Notes under the pieces: generated by a model
Databases searched by the model: none
What the model was told of the DNA's origin: nothing
What the model saw: the letters and a program-made list of their open reading frames with translations, nothing else
Assembly: GCF_900103985.1 (NCBI RefSeq)
Contig: NZ_FNIE01000019.1
Location: forward strand, 50,514 to 114,513
Direction of reading: 5' to 3'
From: Actinacidiphila guanduensis
GTDB taxonomy: Bacteria > Actinomycetota > Actinomycetes > Streptomycetales > Streptomycetaceae
Length of the DNA stretch: 64,000 nucleotides
Program-made: the position numbers and the translations under genes
Shown here: piece by piece, positions 17,603-25,714 of the stretch
How positions within the stretch are numbered: the first letter of the stretch is position 1
Layout of the letters: each line of letters begins with the position of its first letter

Positions 17603-18166
17603 ATGGCGGGACGCCCCGTCGACCATCAGCGGCGCGCCGAACTGCTCGACGCCGTGGTCGACTTCACCGTCGAGCACGGCTTCGCCGACCTGTCCTGGCG
17701 GCCCGTGGCCGCAGCGCTCGGGGTCTCCCCCACGACACTGGTGCACCGCTTCGTCACCAAGGAGCAGATGCTCCAGGCCGTCCTCGGGCGGCTGCGCGAG
17801 CGGATCTTCCGCGCCACCGGCGAGGCGGTCCGCGGGCAGCCGGGCCTCGCGACGGCCGTGCGGGCGGTGTGGGAGCGGACCTCCGACCCCGCCCGGGGGG
17901 CGGAGTTCCGGCTGTTCTTCGCCGTCTACGGGCGGGCGCTCCAGGCGCCGGAGCAGTTCGCGGACTTCCTGGAGCACGTGGTGGCCGACTGGATGGAGTC
18001 CCTGCGTGCGGCGCAGGGGCCGGACGCGGACCCGGTGGCCGCGACCCGGACGGCGACCCTGGTCGTCGCCACGATCCGCGGGCTGCTGCTGGACCTGCTC
18101 ACCACGGACGACCGCGAGCGGGTGCGGGAGGCGGCGGAGAGTTTCCTGGCCTCGCTGGAGGAGTAG
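17603..18166 (+). CDS. TetR-family transcriptional regulator
   Basis: A 187-residue regulator with a TetR HTH (RRAELLDAVVDFTVEHGFADLSWRPVAAALGVSPTTLVHRFVTKEQML) and an all-helical ligand domain. The ATG at 17603 is chosen because GGGAGG lies 7 bp upstream; an ATG at 17567 has no such site. The intergenic region to the epimerase (17473-17602) has an AT-richer element around 17549-17569 (TACGGTCGTGCTAGTA), imperfectly palindromic at its ends, which is a candidate operator. Confidence 0.92.
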   Translation: MAGRPVDHQRRAELLDAVVDFTVEHGFADLSWRPVAAALGVSPTTLVHRFVTKEQMLQAVLGRLRERIFRATGEAVRGQPGLATAVRAVWERTSDPARGAEFRLFFAVYGRALQAPEQFADFLEHVVADWMESLRAAQGPDADPVAATRTATLVVATIRGLLLDLLTTDDRERVREAAESFLASLEE

Positions 18167-18183
18167 ACCGTGCCACCGACCGG

Positions 18184-18206
18184 CGCCGGCCGTGCAGCGG
18201 CCGGCG
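18184..18206. terminator. Bidirectional hairpin between TetR and ubiX genes
   Basis: CGCCGGCCG (18184-18192) pairs perfectly with CGGCCGGCG (18198-18206) around a 5-nt loop, between two convergent genes. Confidence 0.6.
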
Positions 18207-18262
18207 GATCGCCGGTCACCGCACGGCCGTTGACGCGTCGCTCGTCCGGCCCGGGCCCGCGC

Positions 18263-18874
18263 TCAGCCCGTCCAGCGGTCGAACGTCTCGTTCTCGATGC
18301 CGAGCCGGTCCAGGATCTTGCCGCAGACCTGGCGCAGCACGTCGTCCAGGCTCTTGGGCTGGTGGTAGAAGGAGAGCACCGGCGGCAGGATCGTGCCGCC
18401 CGCCAGCGTGACCGTCCGCATGTTCTCGAGGTGGATGTAACTCAGCGGGGTCTCGCGGGCGACCAGCACCAGCGGCCGGCGCTCCTTGAGCGTGACGTCG
18501 GCGGCGCGCGCCACGAGGTTGTCGGAGTTACCCGTCGCCACGGCCGCGAGCGTGCGCATCGAGCAGGGGACGACGACCATGCCGAGCGTCTTGAAGGAGC
18601 CCGAGGAGATGGCGGCGCCCATGTTGCGCGCGTCGTGCACGACGTCGGCCAGCTTCTCCAACTCCAGCGGGTCGCGGCGCATTTCGAGTTCGATGCTCAG
18701 GCGCGCGCCCGCCGACATCACCAGGTGGGTCTCCACCGTGCCGAGCGCGCGCACCGTCTCCAGGAAGGCGAAGGCGAGTTGGGGGGCGCTGGAGCCCGAG
18801 ACGCCGACGACGAGCCGCGGCCTGCGGGACTGCGCCGAAGGGGGGCGGCTGTCGCCGGTGTCGCCGATGTGCAC
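18263..18874 (-). CDS. UbiX-family flavin prenyltransferase
   Basis: A 203-residue flavoprotein of the UbiX/Pad1 family, which joins dimethylallyl phosphate to FMN to make the prenylated-FMN cofactor of UbiD enzymes. Visible motifs: GVSGSSAP (24-31, the family GASGA position), the PCSMRTLA loop (103-110), and KERRPLVLVARETPLS (130-145) with the conserved Arg/Glu. It starts with GTG at 18874, 11 bp after the UbiD stop, behind GAGGCGG; the two genes form an operon. It is the only UbiX in the window, so it may also serve the second UbiD gene at 46665. The N-terminal 18 residues are a disordered extension. Confidence 0.93.
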   Translation of the reverse strand: MHIGDTGDSRPPSAQSRRPRLVVGVSGSSAPQLAFAFLETVRALGTVETHLVMSAGARLSIELEMRRDPLELEKLADVVHDARNMGAAISSGSFKTLGMVVVPCSMRTLAAVATGNSDNLVARAADVTLKERRPLVLVARETPLSYIHLENMRTVTLAGGTILPPVLSFYHQPKSLDDVLRQVCGKILDRLGIENETFDRWTG

Positions 18875-18885
18875 GGGCGGCCGCC

Positions 18886-20346
18886 TCACTTGTAGAGGTG
18901 GGGGTACTTCGCCCGCACCTCTGCGGCGAGTGCGGGCGAGGTCTGGGCGACGGTGGGGAAGGTGTCGCGCCGCTCGTAGGGGATGCACGCGTCGATGACC
19001 ATGCGGGAGTTGTAGAGCCGGTCGTAGTCGGTGACGAGGGTGTCCAGGCGGGAGGACCAGGTACGGTCCAGAGTCGTCGTCATCGTCTTGGGGTCGCACC
19101 TGGTGCCCATCGCCCAGATGACGTCGTGGATGTCGCTCGGATCGATGTCGTCGTCCACCACCACGATCCAACGGCCCACGTATCCCACCGGGTTGACCTG
19201 CGAGGCGACCAGGCCGACTTGCGTGGAGTGGCCGAAGTAGCGCTGCTTGACGGACACCACGACGAAGGTGCGGCCGGAGCCCGCCTGGTGGGTCCAGGCG
19301 CTGACGACGTCTGGGATGCCGGCGCCCTCCAGCGAGTCCAGCAGCGCGGCCGAGCGCAGGAAGCACCGCTCGAACAGGTGGGCGTGCGGCGGCTTCTGGC
19401 TGGCGGCGCAGGTCAGGATCGGGTCGGTGCGGTGGTACACGCGCTTGATGTGGATCAGCGGCTCGTCCTTGGCCTCGCCGGCGTAGTAGCCGTGCCACTC
19501 GCCGAAGGGGCCCTCCTCGGTCGTCTCGCCGGGCAGGATCTCGCCCTCCAGCACGATCTCGGAGCGGGCCGGGAACGGCAGCCCGGTCAGCTCGCCCTCG
19601 ATCACCTCGTGCGGACGGCCCATCACCCCGCCGCACCACTCCAGTTCGGGGATCTGGTCGGCGAGGGTGTAGCCGGAGGCCAGGTAGGTCACCGGGTCCA
19701 TGCCCACGATGATCACCACCGGGCAGGGCTTGCCGGCGGCCAGGTACTTGTCGCGGTGGATGCGGCCCTGCTTGCCGTTGGAGATGTACGAGGCGCACAG
19801 GTTCTTGCCGCGCACCTGCACCCGGTAGGTGCCCAGGTTCACCCGGCCGGTGTCGGGGTCCTTGGTGACCACCCCGCACGCGGTGCCGATGTAGCGCCCG
19901 CCGTCCAGCTCGTGGTGCACGGGCACCGGGAAGAGCGCCGTCAGGTCGATGTCGTCGCCCTCGACCACGTTCTCCAGGACGGGGCCGTCGGCGACGGTCT
20001 TCGGCGGAATCCGGTCGAAGCCGCGCTTGGTCACCTTGCGGAAGTCGTTGAGCATTTCCGTGCGGTTCGCCGACACCGCAGGCTCCATGCCGAGCGCGAG
20101 GGCGAGGCGCAGCGGGGAGCCGAACATGCCGTAAAGGCAGCGGTGCTGATCCGGATATCCGGGCACCTTGTCGAAGACCAGCATCGGCGATTTCTCGACC
20201 TTCTGCCGGTAGAGCACCTCGGTGACGGCGCCCATCTCCTTGTCCCAGTGCGCCCCCGACACGACTTCGAGCTCACCGCCGTCGTCCACCGCCTCGATGA
20301 AGCTGCGCAGATCGCTCTGGATGACGTCGCTGGGTTGCTTCGACAT
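18886..20346 (-). CDS. UbiD-family prenyl-FMN-dependent decarboxylase
   Basis: A 486-residue UbiD enzyme, close to the usual family length. The catalytic Glu-x4-Glu pair is intact in EGPFGE (Glu278 and Glu283), and the partner arginine is most likely Arg175 in GTYRVQV. DGGRYIGTACGVVTKDPDTGRVN, also conserved in the second UbiD protein here, forms part of the cofactor/metal site. Family members reversibly (de)carboxylate aromatic, heteroaromatic or acrylic acids. The neighbours, UbiX downstream and an ABC importer divergently transcribed, suggest that the substrate is an imported carboxylate. It begins with ATG at 20346; the shared 138-bp intergenic region holds the promoters. Confidence 0.94.
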   Translation of the reverse strand: MSKQPSDVIQSDLRSFIEAVDDGGELEVVSGAHWDKEMGAVTEVLYRQKVEKSPMLVFDKVPGYPDQHRCLYGMFGSPLRLALALGMEPAVSANRTEMLNDFRKVTKRGFDRIPPKTVADGPVLENVVEGDDIDLTALFPVPVHHELDGGRYIGTACGVVTKDPDTGRVNLGTYRVQVRGKNLCASYISNGKQGRIHRDKYLAAGKPCPVVIIVGMDPVTYLASGYTLADQIPELEWCGGVMGRPHEVIEGELTGLPFPARSEIVLEGEILPGETTEEGPFGEWHGYYAGEAKDEPLIHIKRVYHRTDPILTCAASQKPPHAHLFERCFLRSAALLDSLEGAGIPDVVSAWTHQAGSGRTFVVVSVKQRYFGHSTQVGLVASQVNPVGYVGRWIVVVDDDIDPSDIHDVIWAMGTRCDPKTMTTTLDRTWSSRLDTLVTDYDRLYNSRMVIDACIPYERRDTFPTVAQTSPALAAEVRAKYPHLYK

Positions 20347-20446
20347 GACTGCCGATCTCCTATCGCCGGGGTGGTCCCGATGATGGGGCTAACTGTCGTA
20401 CCTTTTCAAGGGTTGTGCCGTAAGACAATTAGGTCGTGCACATGCA

Positions 20447-20476
20447 TTGCTTGGTCTGATGTTATGACCCTAGACT
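20447..20476 (+). promoter_or_regulatory. Candidate leaderless promoter of the first ABC operon, with embedded inverted repeat
   Basis: TTGCTT (20447-20452) and TAGACT (20471-20476) are 18 bp apart, which would start the transcript about 8 bp further, at or next to the ATG at 20485. No Shine-Dalgarno sequence precedes that ATG, consistent with a leaderless mRNA. The spacer carries GGTC-N9-GACC (20453-20469), a possible regulator site, and TTGT-N8-ACAA lies upstream at 20413-20428. Confidence 0.45.
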
Positions 20477-20484
20477 CCGGCGCC

Positions 20485-21402
20485 ATGTCTCCCAGCACCC
20501 ACCGATCCCCCGAGGACGCGCCTTCGCGCACTGGGCAGCAGGACGCGCCGAACCCATCCGGAACCACCGTCGAGCCCCCCGCCGCGCACCTGGCGGCCGT
20601 CGGTGTCGGCATCGAGTACGGGCCGCGCCCCGGCGAGCGCGGCGGCGCGACGACGGCCGCCGTCTCCCGGGTCGACCTGACCATGGCCCGGGGCGACTTC
20701 GTGTGCATCGTCGGCCCGTCGGGCTGCGGCAAGACCACCTTCCTCAACGCCGTGGCCGGGTTCCTGCCCGTCACCCGCGGCACCCTGCGCCTGGACGGGC
20801 GCGACATCCCGGGACCGGGCCCGGACCGGGCGATGGTCTTCCAGCACGCGAGCCTGCTGCCCTGGCGCAGCGTGCTGGACAACGTCACCTACGGCCTGGA
20901 GCTGTCCAGGTCGATGAAGCGGGCCGAGGCCCGCGAGCGCGCCCGCGACCTGCTCGACCTGGTCGGCCTCGCGCACGCCGCCGACCAGCACCCCGGCCAG
21001 CTCTCCGGCGGCATGCAGCAGCGGGTCAACCTGGCCCGCGCCCTCGCCGTCGAGCCCGAAGTCCTGCTGCTGGACGAGCCGTTCGCCTCGATCGACGCCC
21101 AGACCCGCGAGGTGATGCAGGTCGAGCTGCTGCGCATCTGCACCGAGCGCCACGTCACCGCCCTGTTCATCACTCACGACATCACCGAGGCGGCCTTCCT
21201 CGCCGACCGCGTGTGCGTGTTCGGCCCGCGGCCCGGCCGCATCGTCAAGGAGATCGCCGTGTCCCTGCCGCGCCCCCGCGACCAGAAGATCCGCCGGCTG
21301 CCGGAGTTCACCGCGCTGGTGGACGAGATCTCCGACACCCTGCACGGCGCCGCGGACAGCGCCCTGCCGGCCGGCCGCCCCGAAACGGAAGGTGCGCGCT
21401 GA
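20485..21402 (+). CDS. ABC transporter ATP-binding protein, NitT/TauT (SsuB-like) type
   Basis: A 305-residue ATPase: Walker A GPSGCGKT (77-84), Q-loop Gln120 (VFQHASLLPW), signature LSGGMQQR (173-180), Walker B LLLDEP (194-199) and switch His231. The FQHASLLPW and DAQTREVMQ segments are typical of nitrate/sulfonate/taurine/aromatic-acid importers. A Ser/Pro-rich N-terminal tail of about 35 residues is unusual. The start at 20485 is preferred; ATG 20464 is possible but neither has a ribosome site. It overlaps the permease start (TGATG), so the two are translationally coupled. It diverges from ubiD. Confidence 0.93.
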   Translation: MSPSTHRSPEDAPSRTGQQDAPNPSGTTVEPPAAHLAAVGVGIEYGPRPGERGGATTAAVSRVDLTMARGDFVCIVGPSGCGKTTFLNAVAGFLPVTRGTLRLDGRDIPGPGPDRAMVFQHASLLPWRSVLDNVTYGLELSRSMKRAEARERARDLLDLVGLAHAADQHPGQLSGGMQQRVNLARALAVEPEVLLLDEPFASIDAQTREVMQVELLRICTERHVTALFITHDITEAAFLADRVCVFGPRPGRIVKEIAVSLPRPRDQKIRRLPEFTALVDEISDTLHGAADSALPAGRPETEGAR

Positions 21403-22226
21403 TGGCCGTCACCGCGAGCAAGGAGGCCCCCGGCACCACCGAGCCCACGAAGGCCCGCAAGTCCCGCCGGCGGCCGAGCGAGAAGTACGTGTACGGGACC
21501 GTCGCCGTGGTCGTCGCCCTCGCGGCCTGGGAGGTCGTGGCGCTGCTGCGGGTCAAGCCCAAGATCGTGCTGCCCGGCCCGACCGACGTCATCAGCGCCT
21601 TCAGGACGCTGTTCAGCACCAGCGCCATCTGGACCGACCTCGCCACCAGCGGCCGCGAGCTGCTGCTCGGCCTGGTCTTCGCCACCGTCGTCGGCCTGCC
21701 GCTGGGCATGCTCATCGGCTGGTACCGCAAACTCTCCTACGTCCTCAGCCCGTTCGTGAGCTTCCTGTACGCCACCCCGCGCATCGCGCTCACCCCGCTG
21801 CTCATCATCTGGCTGGGCATCGGCGACTCGTCCAAGATCATGATCGTCTTCCTGATGGCGGTCTTCCCGATCACGATCAACGCCGCCAGCGGTGTGCAGG
21901 GGCTCGACCCCGCCGTCCTGCGGGTCGCCCGCTGCTTCGGCGGCACCGACCTGCAGATCTTCCGCACCATCGCGCTGCCCGGCACCGTCCCGTTCATCGT
22001 CAGCGGCCTGCGCCTGGCCGTCGGACAGGCGCTGATCGGGGTGTTCGTCGCCGAGCTGAGCGGCGCCCAGCACGGCGTCGGGATGTTGATGAACAACGCG
22101 GGCCAGCAGTTCCAGACGTCCGTCGTCTTCGCCGGGCTGTTCATCTTCGCGCTGACCGGCGTGACGCTCAACGCCCTGCTCCAGCGGGTGGAGCGGCACT
22201 TCGACGCCTGGCGCAAGTCCGCCTGA
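21402..22226 (+). CDS. ABC transporter permease, NitT/TauT type
   Basis: A 274-residue membrane protein of the binding-protein-dependent transport family. After a charged 27-residue N-terminus it has about six helices, and the EAA loop is visible as RVARCFGGTDLQIFRTIALPGTVPFIVSGLRLAVGQALIG. LLIIWLGIGDSSKIMIVFLMAVFPI is the conserved core pair of helices. Its ATG overlaps the ATPase stop codon, and the binding-protein gene follows after 119 bp. Confidence 0.93.
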   Translation: MAVTASKEAPGTTEPTKARKSRRRPSEKYVYGTVAVVVALAAWEVVALLRVKPKIVLPGPTDVISAFRTLFSTSAIWTDLATSGRELLLGLVFATVVGLPLGMLIGWYRKLSYVLSPFVSFLYATPRIALTPLLIIWLGIGDSSKIMIVFLMAVFPITINAASGVQGLDPAVLRVARCFGGTDLQIFRTIALPGTVPFIVSGLRLAVGQALIGVFVAELSGAQHGVGMLMNNAGQQFQTSVVFAGLFIFALTGVTLNALLQRVERHFDAWRKSA

Positions 22227-22345
22227 CCGCCGCTCGGGCAGGGGCCTCACCGCCCCTCCTTCCCGTAGCCCGTCCCCCGCTTCCCCCTCCCCACCGGACC
22301 ACGCCGCACCGAGCAACCGACCCGCCGCCCAGCAAGGGAAGAACC

Positions 22346-23323
22346 ATGATCACAGGCAAGAAGCACAGCAGAGTCGCCGGCTTCGCGGCTGCCGCGGGAG
22401 CGCTCGCCGTTCTCGTCTCCGCCTGCGGCGGTGGGAGTTCGGGCGGAAACGGGTCGACCATCAAGGTCAGCTACAGCCAAGTGGTCGCCGACGAGCTGCC
22501 GTTGTGGATCGGCGTCGACTCGGGCCTGTTCAAGAAGCAGGGCCTGGACGTCCAGTTGACCAGCCTCTCCGGCTCGGACGGCTTCCCGGCGCTGATCTCG
22601 GGCCAGACGCAGATGGCGTCCATCGGCGCCTCCGAGATGGTCTCGGGCTCGGCCTCCGGCGCGAAGGTCAGCTACCTCGCCACGCTGACGCCGGTCTTCC
22701 CCTACCAGCTCTTCGCCAAGGTCCACTCGGCCGCCGAGCTGAAGGGAAAGCGCATCGGCATCACCTCGGCGAGCGGTTCGGTGTACGTCGGCACGCTCGC
22801 GGCACTCAAGCAGCTGGGCCTGAGCGAGAAGGACGTCAAGCTCGTGTCCCTCGGGTCGGTCACCAACGTCAACAACGCGCTGATCGCCGGCAGCATCGAC
22901 GCCGCCCTCTCGCACCCGCCGGCCTCCACCCAGATCGAGGCCGCCGGCTACCACAGCCTGCTGGATCTGGCCAAGCAGAAGATCCCCACCTCCAACGTCG
23001 GGATCGCCGCGACCTCCTCGTACGTGACGTCCCACAAGGCGCAGGTCGGCAAGTTCATGACCGCGCTCAAGCAGGCCATCGCCCGGGAGAAGTCCGACGA
23101 GGCGTACTCGGTCAGCGAGTTGCGCAAGCACCTGAAGGTGAACGACGAGAAGTCCCTCCAGGCCACCTGGACGTACTTCGCCCAGGAGGTCCTCCCCAGC
23201 CAGCCGACTCCCACGGTCGCCCAACTCCAGACCTCCAAGGACGCGTTGGCCAAGACCCCGGGCGTCTCGAAACTGGACCTGTCCAAGATCGTGGACGACG
23301 AGTACTTCCCGCCGCAGCAGTAG
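22346..23323 (+). CDS. ABC transporter substrate-binding lipoprotein (NMT1/SsuA-like)
   Basis: A 325-residue lipoprotein: signal peptide ending in the lipobox VSAC, a short Gly/Ser linker, then an NMT1/SsuA-like bilobal binding protein (IKVSYSQVVADELPLWIGVDSGLFKKQGLDVQL; GKRIGITSASGSVYVGTLAALKQLGL). This family binds small sulfonates, pyrimidine precursors or aromatic carboxylates. With the UbiD/UbiX pair across the divergent promoter the ligand is probably an aromatic or unsaturated acid; this is inference from context. The ribosome site is GGGAAG just before the ATG. Confidence 0.92.
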   Translation: MITGKKHSRVAGFAAAAGALAVLVSACGGGSSGGNGSTIKVSYSQVVADELPLWIGVDSGLFKKQGLDVQLTSLSGSDGFPALISGQTQMASIGASEMVSGSASGAKVSYLATLTPVFPYQLFAKVHSAAELKGKRIGITSASGSVYVGTLAALKQLGLSEKDVKLVSLGSVTNVNNALIAGSIDAALSHPPASTQIEAAGYHSLLDLAKQKIPTSNVGIAATSSYVTSHKAQVGKFMTALKQAIAREKSDEAYSVSELRKHLKVNDEKSLQATWTYFAQEVLPSQPTPTVAQLQTSKDALAKTPGVSKLDLSKIVDDEYFPPQQ

Positions 23324-23367
23324 CGGCCCTGCTGCCGCGGTGTGCCCGCGCTCAAGGGACCGGGGGC

Positions 23368-24486
23368 TCAGGAGGAGGCGAGCCAGGTGAAGTCGTCGTG
23401 CGGGGAGCGGGCGGGGGCGAGCCACTGGAGGTAGGGGTCGGCCAGGGCAAGGAGTTCGTCGTGGTGGGAGTGGGCGTCACGGAGGCTGACGCCCACCGCG
23501 TAGAGCTCGCCGGTGGTGCGCAGGGGGTCGGCAAGGGGGGTGATCACGTTGGTGCCGGCCAGCAGGCCGGGGCCCTCGGTGAAGAGCCAGGCGACCGGGC
23601 GGTCCCGCGCGGCAGTGGCGAGTTGGGCGGCGAAGCGGCTGCGCGCCTCGGCGTCGAGGTAGGTGAGCAGGGAGGCGGTGAAGACCACCACGGGGGCGCG
23701 GCCGGGGACTTCGGCGATCAGCCGGGCGGTGTCCCGTACGGCGTCGGCCCGGACCAGCGGCTGCGGGTTGCGGCGGGCCACGTCGATCGCGGCCCTCAAC
23801 GTCCTCAGTTCCGCGACCTGTTCGGGCCAGATGAAGGCCTCCAGCCACCGTGCGGCCTCGGGGTCGGCGATGTCGACGGGGTCCAGGTCGGCGCCGAGCC
23901 GGTAGGGGACGTGCGGTGGTCGCCGGAAGACGGCGTCCACGGGCCCGTCGCCCCGCACGGTCGTGGAGAGCACCACGGGCGAACCGTCCTCGGGCCGGGT
24001 CTGCCGGTCGCCGACGCGGTAACCGTAGGCGTCGAAGCGGAGGTTGAGGCCGGCGCTCGCGCCGATCTCCAGCAGGGCGAGCGGGCCGGGCCAGGCGGCG
24101 GCGACCCGGGCGAGCCCCATCCGGAGGGCGAAGCAGCGGCGGACCTCGTTGGTCTGAGTGGTGCGGTGGGCCAGCAGCTCCGCCAGGCCGTCGCGGTGTT
24201 GGCGGCAGAAGTCCCGGAAGGCGGCCGGGGCCCCGTCGTCGAAGGGCTTCGCGCCCCCGTGGATGGGGTAGTAGGCCGCGAGCGGATGGTCGCGACGCTC
24301 GCGCAGCAGGTGGTTGACGGCGGCGAACAGCAGGCTCGGCCGGCGCTGCTCGGCAGGCGCCCGCAGCAGCAGACCGAGCACCTCCGGCTCCTCGGCCACG
24401 ACCGCGCTGAGCCCCGCGTAGACCGCCGACCGCCCCTCGCACTGCGTCCGCCCGAAGAACCGGAACAGCCGTGCCAGATAGGCCAT
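23368..24486 (-). CDS. DUF2332 domain-containing protein
   Basis: A 372-residue protein with the features of the DUF2332 family: the RFFGRTQCEGRSAVYAGLS start, CRQHRDGLAELLAHRTTQTNEVRRCFALRMGLARV, and LLEIGASAGLNLRFDAYGYRVG, which resembles a nucleotide/SAM-binding strand-loop, then VVVFTASLLTYL. Biochemical function is not established; the GASAGLNL loop hints at a methyltransferase-like fold. ATG 24486 fits the family start; a GTG at 24504 is an alternative. It converges on the ABC operon with 44 bp between stops. Confidence 0.88.
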   Translation of the reverse strand: MAYLARLFRFFGRTQCEGRSAVYAGLSAVVAEEPEVLGLLLRAPAEQRRPSLLFAAVNHLLRERRDHPLAAYYPIHGGAKPFDDGAPAAFRDFCRQHRDGLAELLAHRTTQTNEVRRCFALRMGLARVAAAWPGPLALLEIGASAGLNLRFDAYGYRVGDRQTRPEDGSPVVLSTTVRGDGPVDAVFRRPPHVPYRLGADLDPVDIADPEAARWLEAFIWPEQVAELRTLRAAIDVARRNPQPLVRADAVRDTARLIAEVPGRAPVVVFTASLLTYLDAEARSRFAAQLATAARDRPVAWLFTEGPGLLAGTNVITPLADPLRTTGELYAVGVSLRDAHSHHDELLALADPYLQWLAPARSPHDDFTWLASS

Positions 24487-24762
24487 TTGGGCAACGTCCG
24501 CCACGGCCGCGATGGAGTCGCCCGTCCCCCGGCCCTGGGTACTCAACGCCCGGCCTCGCCGTGGCCGACCACCAGCTCCGGGCCGGCCCCCGGCGGCACC
24601 TCCAGTGCCCTCTCGGCCATCGCGCCCACCCTCCCCACGGTCCGCGCCCTCCGATCGGAAGAACACCCGGGATCGTAGGCCTCGCCGGCGTTGCCCTCGA
24701 CCGACTCGCCGAAGGCAGTTAATCGGTTGCACGCCACCGAGGCGGGGTGTCGGATCCTGGCT

Positions 24763-25629
24763 ATGACGATCGTGCTGAGTACGCCGACGGCCGACACAGT
24801 GCGCGAGGCCATGGCCGTGCTGCGGGAGTGGCAGCATGACAAAGCGCCGATGCAGCTGCATCCTGGGGACATCGGCTGGAACTACCGGTTCGGAACGGCC
24901 GAGACGGCCGCGGTGGTCCGGACCTGGAGCCGGGACGGACGGATCCTCGCCGTCGGGATGCTCGACTCGCCGACACTGGTGCGGATGACGGTCGCTCCCG
25001 ATGCTTTCCAGGACGCGGACTTGGCGCGGCGGCTCGTCGAGGACTTCTCGCTGCCCGAGCGCGGCGTGCTGCCGGAAGGTGCGGTGTCCATCGAGGCACC
25101 GCAGGGCCTGCTGCTCCACGACCTGCTGAGCAAGGAGGGCTGGGGTGTCGGCGAGCCGTGGACGCCGCTCTTCCGTGACCTCACCGAGCCGGTGGAGGAC
25201 CCCGGCGTGCGGATCAAGGCGATCGGCCTGGAGCAGGCACAGGACCTCGCCGACGTCCTGCGGTCGGCGTTCAACACCACGAAGCCCACGCGCGAGTACC
25301 GGCACAAGATGTCCGCGGGACCGTTCTACGCCGACGCCCGATGCCTGGGTGCTTACGACGGCCAGGGCAACTGCGCGGCGGTGGTGACGGTCTGGTCGGC
25401 CGGCCCGGGGAAGCCGGGACTGGTCGAGCCGATGGGCGTCCACGAGGACCACCGCGGCCGCGGCCATGGCCGGACGATCACCCTCGCCGGGGCGGCCGCG
25501 CTGCGGGAAATGGGCTCATCGAGCGTCCGCGTGTGCACGCCGAGCCCCAACGTCGGCGGCATCGCCACGTACAAAGCGGCCGGGTTCGCGGCGAGGCCGG
25601 AGATCGCCGACCGGATCCGGAAGGTCTGA
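24763..25629 (+). CDS. GNAT-family N-acetyltransferase
   Basis: A 288-residue protein whose C-terminal half is a GNAT domain: LVEPMGVHEDHRGRGHGRTITLAGAAALREMG carries the acetyl-CoA loop (R-x-x-G-x-G/H form RGRGHG) and VRVCTPSPNVGGIATYKAAGF is the typical last strand/helix. The N-terminal half is a second, degenerate GNAT-like unit, as in other two-domain family members. The ATG at 24763 matches the folded start (MTIVLSTPTADTVREAM); the frame extends to 24691 without a ribosome site. The gene is isolated, so the substrate is unknown. Confidence 0.85.
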   Translation: MTIVLSTPTADTVREAMAVLREWQHDKAPMQLHPGDIGWNYRFGTAETAAVVRTWSRDGRILAVGMLDSPTLVRMTVAPDAFQDADLARRLVEDFSLPERGVLPEGAVSIEAPQGLLLHDLLSKEGWGVGEPWTPLFRDLTEPVEDPGVRIKAIGLEQAQDLADVLRSAFNTTKPTREYRHKMSAGPFYADARCLGAYDGQGNCAAVVTVWSAGPGKPGLVEPMGVHEDHRGRGHGRTITLAGAAALREMGSSSVRVCTPSPNVGGIATYKAAGFAARPEIADRIRKV

Positions 25630-25714
25630 CGTCGGGGTCTTCAGCCTTCTCACCATGCGGCAGCACCTCGCACGGCTGCCGTACGAACCGGCCAACCACC
25701 TTGAAGCGCCGAAG

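Noticed and set aside
18898..20463. Upstream extension of the first ABC ATPase frame through the ubiD region
   Set aside because: It is antisense to ubiD and lacks ribosome sites; the ATPase fold starts only after 20485.
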